Translations under genes and position numbers: made by a program
From: an uncultured Chloroflexota bacterium
Lineage (GTDB): Bacteria; Chloroflexota; UBA11872; UBA12225
Assembly: GCA_902805635.1 (NCBI GenBank)
Contig: CADCTC010000225.1
Location: forward strand, 1-35,081
Length of the DNA stretch: 35,081 bases
Direction: 5' to 3'
In this document: piece by piece, positions 29,081 through 35,081 of the stretch
Layout of the letters: every line of letters begins with the position of its first letter
Position numbering within the stretch: position 1 is the stretch's first letter
The notes under the pieces: model-generated
The model's input: the letters and a program-made list of their open reading frames with translations, nothing else
What the model was told of the DNA's origin: nothing
The model's database searches: none

Positions 29081-31141
29081 ATGGATGAGCTCGCGTTCCG
29101 CCAGGTACACCTGGACTTCCACACGAGCGGCGAGATCCCGGCTGTCGGCGCCGACTTTGACACGGGCGAGTTCGTCGCCGTATTGCGCGAGGCGCGCGTC
29201 AACTCGATCACGTGCTTCGCGAAGTGCCACCATGGGTACTCGTACTACCCGACTGAAGTGGGCGAGCGGCACCCTAGCCTGACGCGCGACCTCCTGGGGG
29301 AGCAGGTGGCAGCCTGCCACCGAGCAGGCATTCGCGTACCGGCCTACATGAGCGTGGTGTGGGACGAGCATGCAGCCGACAAGCACCCAGAGTGGCTGCA
29401 GGTGGATCGCGACGGCAAGCAAGTGGGACGGCCGCCGCTGGGCGACCGCGGCTGGCGCTGGCTGTGCATGAACACGGGCTACGCCGACTACGTCGCGGCC
29501 CAAACCGAAGAGGTCCTGCGGCGCTACCCCGTGGACGGCATCTTCTTCGACATCGTGATGCAGACCCAACCCGGCTGCGTGTGCGCGGCGTGCCGCCAGA
29601 TGCTGGCCAAGCGCGGAGCCGACATCGGCGACGACGCGGCCCTGCGTGAGCAGACGCTGGAGATCGCGCGCGAATTTATGCACCGCATGACGCGGCTGGT
29701 CCACAGCGTGCGTCCCCAGGCGAGCGTCTTCTACAACAGCCGTCTTCGTGTCAGCGCCGACGCACACCGCGGCGTGCGGCCCGAGATGCCGTACTACACC
29801 CATGTAGAAATCGAAAGCCTTCCCACCGGCGGCTGGGGCTACAACCACTTCCCGCTGTATTCGCGCTACTTCCAGACCGTGGGCAAAGACCTGATGGGCA
29901 TGACCGCCCGCTTTCACAAGAGCTGGGCGGACTTTGGCGGCCTGAAGAACCGCGCGGCGCTGGAGTACGAGTGTTTTTCCATGCTCGCCGGCGGCGCTAA
30001 GTGCTCCGTAGGCGACCAGCTGCACCCACGGGGGCGCCTGGAGCGACCCGCCTACGACCGCATCGGCGAGGTCTTCCGTAGCGTGGAGGCCAAAGAGCCG
30101 TGGTGCCACGAGACCGAGACGCTGGCCGAGATCGGCGTTCTGCTTGCGCAAGGGCAGCCAGGGGCGGCGCCTTCCGCGGGCGGCCTGACCGGCGCCGGCC
30201 AGGCGAACGATGCGCGGGACACAGACGAGGGCATCATGCGCGTGCTGCTAGAGAGCAAGCGCGCCTTCCAATTCCTGGACATCGAATCGGAGTTCATGGA
30301 CTACCGGCTGGTCATCCTGCCCGACTCCACGCACCTGGGCCCGGCGCTGGCGCTCAAGCTGCGCGACTACCTGAGCCAGGGCGGCAAGGTACTGTGCATC
30401 GGCGAGTCCGGTCTCGACCCGGCCGGCAGCGGCTTCGCCCTGCGCGAGCTTGGACTGCGCAGCGTCGGGCCTTCGCCCTGGAGCACGGCTTATTTCCGGG
30501 TCGATCCAGGAGGGCCGCTCGCCAGTGGTGTCGAGGCAATGGACCACGTGGTGTACGAGCGCGGCTGGACTGTCACGGCAGAGCCAGGCACGGAGGTGCT
30601 GGCGCACGTCGTCCGTCCCTATTTCAACCGCGACCACGCGCACTTCTCATCCCACGCGCAGACCCCACCGGCAGTGGGGCCGGGAGATGCACTGCCGGCT
30701 GACGCTGCCCCGGCGGTGACGCGTCACGGCAACACGGCGTACATCGCGTTCCCACTCGGCCGCGCGTACCGGCGCAGCGGCAACCGTGTCTACCGCACCC
30801 TGCTGTCGAACGTGATCGACCTGCTCCTGCCGGAGCGCCTGATCGAGACCGACGCGCCGACCTCGGCGCAGGTGACGCTGCTGCGCCAACCGCGCGCCGG
30901 AGGTCGGCTGGTCGCGCACCTGTTGCACTACGTCGCCGAGCGCCGCACGCCACAGATCGACCTCATCGAGGACGTGACGCCGCTGCACGACGTGGCGCTG
31001 CGCGTGCGCACCGACTTCCAACCGATGCGGGTCTACGAAGCGCCATCCGGCACACCGCTAGCCTTCGAGTGGGGCGGCGGTGCGGTGAGGCTGACTATTC
31101 CACGCGTGGAGGGACACGCAATGGTGGTTTTCGAGCCATGA
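29081..31141 (+). CDS. GHL6-type putative glycosyl hydrolase, intact
   Basis: 686 residues. The N-terminal ~370 residues form the GHL6 TIM barrel: FRQVHLDFHTSGEIP, ARVNSITCFAKCHHGYSYYP, HRAGIRVPAYMSVVWDEH, WRWLCMNTGYADYVAAQTEEVL and PVDGIFFDIVMQTQPGCVC with candidate catalytic Asp residues. The next ~230 residues (EIGVLLAQGQPG, FMDYRLVILPDSTHLGPALA, LRDYLSQGGKVLCIGESGLD) resemble the beta-galactosidase trimerisation (amidotransferase-like) domain, and the last ~85 are a beta domain ending ALRVRTDFQPM to VEGHAMVVFEP. No signal peptide. It presumably hydrolyses a glycoside or related bond; substrate unknown. The TGA overlaps the ATG of the next gene by 4 bp (ATGA), so translation is coupled with the oxidoreductase. 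Confidence 0.82.
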   Translation: MDELAFRQVHLDFHTSGEIPAVGADFDTGEFVAVLREARVNSITCFAKCHHGYSYYPTEVGERHPSLTRDLLGEQVAACHRAGIRVPAYMSVVWDEHAADKHPEWLQVDRDGKQVGRPPLGDRGWRWLCMNTGYADYVAAQTEEVLRRYPVDGIFFDIVMQTQPGCVCAACRQMLAKRGADIGDDAALREQTLEIAREFMHRMTRLVHSVRPQASVFYNSRLRVSADAHRGVRPEMPYYTHVEIESLPTGGWGYNHFPLYSRYFQTVGKDLMGMTARFHKSWADFGGLKNRAALEYECFSMLAGGAKCSVGDQLHPRGRLERPAYDRIGEVFRSVEAKEPWCHETETLAEIGVLLAQGQPGAAPSAGGLTGAGQANDARDTDEGIMRVLLESKRAFQFLDIESEFMDYRLVILPDSTHLGPALALKLRDYLSQGGKVLCIGESGLDPAGSGFALRELGLRSVGPSPWSTAYFRVDPGGPLASGVEAMDHVVYERGWTVTAEPGTEVLAHVVRPYFNRDHAHFSSHAQTPPAVGPGDALPADAAPAVTRHGNTAYIAFPLGRAYRRSGNRVYRTLLSNVIDLLLPERLIETDAPTSAQVTLLRQPRAGGRLVAHLLHYVAERRTPQIDLIEDVTPLHDVALRVRTDFQPMRVYEAPSGTPLAFEWGGGAVRLTIPRVEGHAMVVFEP

Positions 31142-32295
31142 GCGGATGGCGCACCGACACAAGAGACGAGATCGGCGTCGGGTTAGCGGGTTATGGACTG
31201 GCCGGCCGGGTCTTTCACGGTCCCTTGGTAGCGCACACGCCCGGTCTGAAGGTGCGCGCGGTCTTCTCTCGTACGCCCGCTCGTCGGGACGAGGCTGCCG
31301 CGCATTACCCCGGCATCACCACGCACGCCACCTATGAGGCGCTCCTGGACGATCCGCAGGTGCAGCTGGTCGTGGTGGGCACGCCCCACGACACGCACGA
31401 GCCAATGGTGGTGCAGGCCGCCCAGGCCGGGAAGCACGTGGTGGTCGACAAGATCATGGCGCTCTCCGTGGCCGAAGGCGAGCGCATGATCGCTGCCGCG
31501 CGCCAAGCGCAGGTACTGTTCAGCGTCTTCCAGAACCGGCGCTGGGACTCGGACTACCTCACGCTGAAGTCGGTGCTGGAGCAGGGGCTGATCGGCGAGC
31601 CATACGTGATCGAGTCGACGGTCACCACCTATGGCGCGACGCCCGGCTATCGCAACCCCACCAGCGACCGACCGCGCGGCTGGCGCACTTACGCAGAGTT
31701 CGGCGGCGGCCCCATGCGCGACTGGGGCGCCCATCTCTTCGACCAGGCGGTGCAGCTAGCGGGGCCCCAGCCGCTCAACGTCTTTGCCGACTTCCAGCAC
31801 CGGCGGGACTGGGACGTGGAGACTGCCGGCATGGCTTACCTTCGCTACCTAGGCACGGCAGGTTCACCGGAGCGCTCAGGGCAGTCAGACCAGGCGGGCC
31901 GTGAAGGCGCCCCCGAAGGCCTGCGCTACGTGATCGAGACCGGCTCCATCTCCGCGATCCAGCGTCCCCGATGGTACGCTCGCGGCTCGGACGGCACGTA
32001 CATCCAATTTGGCCGCGATGCCCAGGAGGCGGCGCTCAACCGCGGCGAAGTAGGCCCGCGCGTCATGGACCCGGAGAACGCGCCGCGCCTCTCGCGCTAT
32101 GTCGAAGGCCAGCTGCGTGACGTGCCGGTGGACCAGGTGCCCGGCAACTACCTCGAGTACTACGCCAACGTCCTGTCCGCCCTGCGCAGCGAGGCCGACC
32201 TGGCCGTCAAGCCGGAAAACGTGCTCCACTCGCTCCGCCTGATCGAGGCAGCGTCACAGTCTGCCCAGACCGGACAGGTCGTCAACTTCACGTAA
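31138..32295 (+). CDS. Gfo/Idh/MocA-family oxidoreductase
   Basis: 385 residues. Rossmann motif IGVGLAGYGLAGRVFHGP; the second strand gives LKVRAVFSRTP; the catalytic-Lys region is KHVVVDKIMALSVAEG, with Lys kept although Glu is Asp. The C-terminal domain holds FQNRRWDSDYLTLKSVL and GGGPMRDWGAHLFDQAVQL, with the Asp and His (DWGAH) that often act in substrate binding. Dehydrogenates or epimerises a sugar or sugar derivative with NAD(P); substrate unknown. Second gene of a three-gene operon, overlapping the GHL6 gene by 4 bp; the next gene starts 10 bp after its stop. Confidence 0.87.
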   Translation: MSGWRTDTRDEIGVGLAGYGLAGRVFHGPLVAHTPGLKVRAVFSRTPARRDEAAAHYPGITTHATYEALLDDPQVQLVVVGTPHDTHEPMVVQAAQAGKHVVVDKIMALSVAEGERMIAAARQAQVLFSVFQNRRWDSDYLTLKSVLEQGLIGEPYVIESTVTTYGATPGYRNPTSDRPRGWRTYAEFGGGPMRDWGAHLFDQAVQLAGPQPLNVFADFQHRRDWDVETAGMAYLRYLGTAGSPERSGQSDQAGREGAPEGLRYVIETGSISAIQRPRWYARGSDGTYIQFGRDAQEAALNRGEVGPRVMDPENAPRLSRYVEGQLRDVPVDQVPGNYLEYYANVLSALRSEADLAVKPENVLHSLRLIEAASQSAQTGQVVNFT

Positions 32296-32305
32296 GGAGC
32301 AGGCC

Positions 32306-33316
32306 ATGCCTGACCGCTACTCAGCCACACGCGACGGCGAAACGATCGTGCTGCGCGACGCGGAGCGCCGCGCCGAGGCGCGCATCGTCGCCGCTTCCGG
32401 GAACAACGTCACCCACTTCCGCACCACAGCGCCGGGCGGCGGCGAGCCATTTGACGTGCTGCTGGCGCCCACCAGCGAGCACGGGCTGCGAGCGAACGGT
32501 TACGGCGCCGGAAATCCGATCCTCTTCCCGTTCCCCAACCGGGTCAAGGGCGGCCACTACCGCTGGGCAGGGCGCGACCTCCAGTTGGACGTGAACGAGA
32601 CGGCGCGCGGCAATCACATCCACGGCCTGGTGAGTAATCGAGCCTGGACCGTAGAGGACAGCGGCGCCTCAGCCGTGGAGGGCGCCTGGCAGCGCGCGTC
32701 GTTGCGCCTGGATGCCTTCGAGGACATCACCCGCCAGTACCCGTTCCCCTGCACTATCACCCTCACCACCCGCCTGCGCGACGGCATGCTGGAGCAGGTG
32801 ACCGAGGTCCACAACACCGGCACAACCTCCCTGCCGATGGGCTACGGCACCCACCCCTGGTTCCCCGCGACCCTCGATGGCGGCGCGCGCGAAGCCACCG
32901 AAGTGAAGGTGCCTGGCAGCCGCTATTGGAAGCTGGAGAACCTGGTCCCCACCGGCGAGAAGGTGGAGGTCATCGCCGAGCCGGAGAAGTTCGACCTGCG
33001 CGACTGGCACGCGCTCGATGACAACGAGTATGACGACGTCTTCACTGACCTTGAATACCGCGCCGACGGCTGGTCAGAAGCGGCCATCCGCTACCCCAAC
33101 CGCGGCGTGCAGCTGATCGTGGAGGCAAGCCCGGAGTTCCGCCACTGGGTCATCTTCTCCCCCAAGAGCCGCCCCGTGGTCTGCCTGGAGCCGTACACCG
33201 GGACCACCAACGCCATCAACCTCCAGCAGGAGGGCATCGACGCCGGATTGGAGGAGGTCCAGCCCGGCGCCACGTGGCGCGGCACCATTCGCACACTGCT
33301 ACGCGACGACGCGTAG
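32306..33316 (+). CDS. Aldose 1-epimerase (galactose mutarotase family)
   Basis: 336 residues; interconverts alpha and beta anomers of aldoses. Both His residues of the family are visible: GNHIHGLVSN and GYGTHPWFPA, as is the catalytic Glu in CLEPYTGTTNAINL. The N-terminal NPILFPFPNRVKGGHYRW is the substrate-binding segment with Arg. Beta-sandwich fold, cytoplasmic. AAGGAG, formed with the stop codon of the upstream gene (TAAGGAG), is the SD. Last gene of the GHL6-Gfo/Idh-mutarotase operon, and its presence supports a sugar substrate for the whole unit. It ends 7 bp from the convergent MFS gene. Confidence 0.9.
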   Translation: MPDRYSATRDGETIVLRDAERRAEARIVAASGNNVTHFRTTAPGGGEPFDVLLAPTSEHGLRANGYGAGNPILFPFPNRVKGGHYRWAGRDLQLDVNETARGNHIHGLVSNRAWTVEDSGASAVEGAWQRASLRLDAFEDITRQYPFPCTITLTTRLRDGMLEQVTEVHNTGTTSLPMGYGTHPWFPATLDGGAREATEVKVPGSRYWKLENLVPTGEKVEVIAEPEKFDLRDWHALDDNEYDDVFTDLEYRADGWSEAAIRYPNRGVQLIVEASPEFRHWVIFSPKSRPVVCLEPYTGTTNAINLQQEGIDAGLEEVQPGATWRGTIRTLLRDDA

Positions 33317-33323
33317 CGCCGGG

Positions 33324-34529
33324 TCACACCGCTCGCACCGGAGACGGAGGGGGGTGAGTCTGCAGCGTCTCGCGCACAAATAAGAGCAGCGTGCTTGCGG
33401 CCAGGAATCCCACGCCGGTGAGTGCGAACGCGGAAAGCGTGAGACCCACCGCATCCGCTACCGCACCCACCACCAGCGGTCCACTGGTCGAGCCCACGTC
33501 CCCTATCAGGCGCCAGACGCCAAGGAACTCGCCGGTGGCCTCGCGCGGCGCCAGGTCGGCGCCAAGCGTCATCATGGTGCCTGAGCCGATGCCGTTGCCG
33601 AACCCGATGACACACGTGGCAACCAGCATGCTGACGTAGCCGGTGGCGAACGGCACCATTGCCATGCCGATCGCCATCACGACGAAGGACGGGACCGAGG
33701 CGAACTTACGGCCCAGCTTGTCCATCAGGATGCCCGCGGGCAGGAACAGCGACATGTCCACCGCGCTGGAGATGCTCACGATCGAGCCGATCTGTGCCAC
33801 GTCCAGCCCCAGCTCGCGCGAGGCGTACAGCGGCACGATGATCCGCCGCCCGGCGCGAATCATCTGCGCGAAGATTTGCGCCGATCCGGCAGTGCCCAGC
33901 TCGCGATAGTGACGGCGCACCACGCCACCCACTACCGCCCACCGCGCGTGACCCTGCTTCTTGGTCTCCGCGTGGCGCGTCTCACTGATATACACCAGCG
34001 AGATGATGGTGGCGATCGCCGCCGCAAACGCCGACACGTAGAAAGACGCGACCAGGCCAAACGTGGCGCCGATAACGCCGCCGATTGCCGGTCCAATGAA
34101 CACGCCAATCCGGCTGATGCCGCCGAACGTGGAGAGCGCCCGCCCGCGGTCGCGGACCGGCACCACGTCAGTCAGATAGGCCATGCGCGAGATGTTCCAC
34201 ATGGCGGTCGCGACGCCCGCCAGCAGGCGCAGCACCACCAGGGCAGGGAAGTGCTGGAGGAAAACCAGCGCTAGAGTCGCCACCGTCAGGCACAGCGTGC
34301 CGGCCACCATCACTGGCTTGCGCCCGTAGCGCTCCAGCAGTGAGCCGGCCGGTACGTCGCCGATGAGCGTGCCCAGGCCCTCTGCCGCCACCGCGACGGA
34401 CACGAGGCTCAGGCTGACGCCAAAGCTATCGGCATAGAGTGGCAGAGTCGGGACCAGGACTCCGGAGCCGATGCTCAGCAGCAGAGTGGGGACGTAGACC
34501 GGCAGCGCCAGGGAATAGGTGCTGCGCAC
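33324..34529 (-). CDS. Major facilitator superfamily transporter
   Basis: 401 residues with about 12 hydrophobic segments in two halves. The motif A-like loop after TM2 reads GSLLERYGRKPVMVAG, with a second copy in the C-terminal half (GILMDKLGRKFASVP), typical of MFS exporters and sugar transporters. A loop of about 25 charged residues (ETRHAETKKQGHARW) separates the halves. Substrate unknown; a sugar or related metabolite is suggested by the neighbours. The GTG start (34527-34529) overlaps the stop of the upstream isomerase gene by one base (TAGTG), so the two are translationally coupled. Confidence 0.87.
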   Translation of the reverse strand: MRSTYSLALPVYVPTLLLSIGSGVLVPTLPLYADSFGVSLSLVSVAVAAEGLGTLIGDVPAGSLLERYGRKPVMVAGTLCLTVATLALVFLQHFPALVVLRLLAGVATAMWNISRMAYLTDVVPVRDRGRALSTFGGISRIGVFIGPAIGGVIGATFGLVASFYVSAFAAAIATIISLVYISETRHAETKKQGHARWAVVGGVVRRHYRELGTAGSAQIFAQMIRAGRRIIVPLYASRELGLDVAQIGSIVSISSAVDMSLFLPAGILMDKLGRKFASVPSFVVMAIGMAMVPFATGYVSMLVATCVIGFGNGIGSGTMMTLGADLAPREATGEFLGVWRLIGDVGSTSGPLVVGAVADAVGLTLSAFALTGVGFLAASTLLLFVRETLQTHPPPSPVRAV

Positions 34530-35081
34530 TACTGCCCAAGCTCTCCCAACAGGCTCTTGACATAGTCTACGCTCTTGCAGTCGCGGTAAAGCTGGTCACC
34601 CTCGCGGCAGCCCTCGATCATCAGGTAGCCCTGATAGTTAGCCTCCACCATCGCGGCAAGCGCGAAGCGGTAGTCAATCTCGCCATCGGGCAGCGGTACC
34701 TTGAGGAAGTAGGACTTCTGCTGCTCCGGGATGTGTACCCGCATCAGCTGCTTGCAGTGCCAGTAGACCGACTTAGGCGCCAGCTTCTTAATAGCGCCTT
34801 CCAGCTGCTCTTCCGGCTTCACGTACTTCCAGTAGAGGTTGCCCAGATCCGGGTTGACGCCCACGTTAGGCCGGTCGATCAGCTCCAGCAGGTGCAGGCA
34901 GCTCCACGCGTTGTCCACGATGGAGTGCTGATGCATTTCAATCGAGATGGTCACGCCGTGGTCCGCCGCCACGTCGGCTGCCTCGCGCATACGATTCGCC
35001 GTCAGCTCGTAGTCGGCCTGTGTCGCCACGCGGCTGCTGCCCTGTGACGTCTGCTCGCCGATGTCCGACCCCGGCCTGCCG
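34529..35081 (-). CDS. Sugar phosphate isomerase/epimerase-like TIM-barrel protein (N-terminus outside the window)
   Basis: The 3' 184 codons are visible and the frame continues to the right edge. Sequence landmarks are TISIEMHQHSIVDN (Glu and His of the metal site), RPNVGVNPDLGNLYW (His/Asn-Asp loop), SVYWHCKQ and DYRFALAAMVEANYQGYLMIEGCR (Glu near the C-terminus), matching the AP-endonuclease-2-like xylose isomerase superfamily. These enzymes isomerise, epimerise or cleave sugars and related compounds; the exact reaction is unknown. Upstream member of a coupled pair with the MFS transporter; its promoter lies outside the window. Confidence 0.82.
   Translation of the reverse strand, partial: GRPGSDIGEQTSQGSSRVATQADYELTANRMREAADVAADHGVTISIEMHQHSIVDNAWSCLHLLELIDRPNVGVNPDLGNLYWKYVKPEEQLEGAIKKLAPKSVYWHCKQLMRVHIPEQQKSYFLKVPLPDGEIDYRFALAAMVEANYQGYLMIEGCREGDQLYRDCKSVDYVKSLLGELGQ

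Noticed and set aside
29066..30151. Minus-strand frame of 361 codons under the GHL6 gene
   Set aside because: It lacks motifs and overlaps an operon whose plus-strand genes all have clear domains and coupling.
1..35081. CRISPR arrays, tRNA or rRNA genes, IS elements
   Set aside because: I saw no regularly spaced repeats, no tRNA cloverleaf with T-loop motif, no rRNA motifs and no transposase reading frame.

Overview
The window is about 35 kb of GC-rich bacterial DNA with tightly packed genes on both strands. The gene content suggests an uncultured Chloroflexota, perhaps of the Thermomicrobia type. The supporting features are Tat/lipoprotein sugar-binding proteins, GHL6-type putative glycosyl hydrolases, DUF3604, Gfo/Idh/MocA oxidoreductases, a Clp-N stand-alone protein, ECF sigma factors with long C-terminal extensions, and many genes without a Shine-Dalgarno (SD) sequence. 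This placement is inference; there is no rRNA or other marker gene to confirm it.

Layout. 1-5.4 kb: the 5' end of a GHL6-type gene runs off the left edge. Two lytic transglycosylases, a secreted helical protein with an LPxTG-like tail and a type-1 copper cupredoxin follow. 5.7-12 kb: two extracellular sugar-binding proteins, one broken by two frameshifts, each divergent from a probable carbohydrate or metallo-enzyme (a ManD/RspA-type dehydratase and a DUF3604 protein). 12.1-18 kb: mostly single genes. These are a YtxH-like protein behind a sigma-54-like motif, a Clp-N/ribbon-helix-helix protein, an XRE regulator, a methyltransferase, a secreted protein, a NUDIX hydrolase, a metallo-beta-lactamase-fold gene broken by a 7-bp duplication, a DUF1801 protein and the deletion remnant of a second GHL6 gene. 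18-20.5 kb: two divergent, paralogous ECF sigma factor genes with different C-terminal domains; one carries a bifunctional-nuclease (DUF151) domain. 20.6-29 kb: sulfatase, beta-propeller lactonase-like protein, chimeric HTH ORF, Gfo/Idh oxidoreductase, a divergent enolase-superfamily protein, a truncated PAS/histidine-kinase-like protein and an M20 amidohydrolase. 29-35 kb: the operon GHL6 hydrolase, Gfo/Idh oxidoreductase, aldose 1-epimerase, convergent with a coupled MFS transporter and sugar-isomerase pair that runs off the right edge.

How it fits together. Most of the metabolic genes fit uptake and catabolism of plant- or glycan-derived sugars and sugar acids: binding proteins, glycosyl hydrolases, sulfatase, lactonase, mutarotase, oxidoreductases, enolase-superfamily dehydratases, isomerase and MFS exporter or importer. 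No ABC permease or ATPase gene is in the window, so the binding proteins must use partners encoded elsewhere.

The most interesting points are four. (1) At least nine genes have a TANNNT -10-like hexamer 5-9 nt before the start codon and no usable SD, which predicts leaderless mRNAs. (2) The sigma pair carries C-terminal domains joined at linkers that still contain SD sequences. (3) The Clp-N protein ends in a ribbon-helix-helix-like segment. (4) Several genes are visibly decaying by different mechanisms: single-base deletions, a 7-bp tandem duplication, a large internal deletion, and a repeat-terminated truncation.
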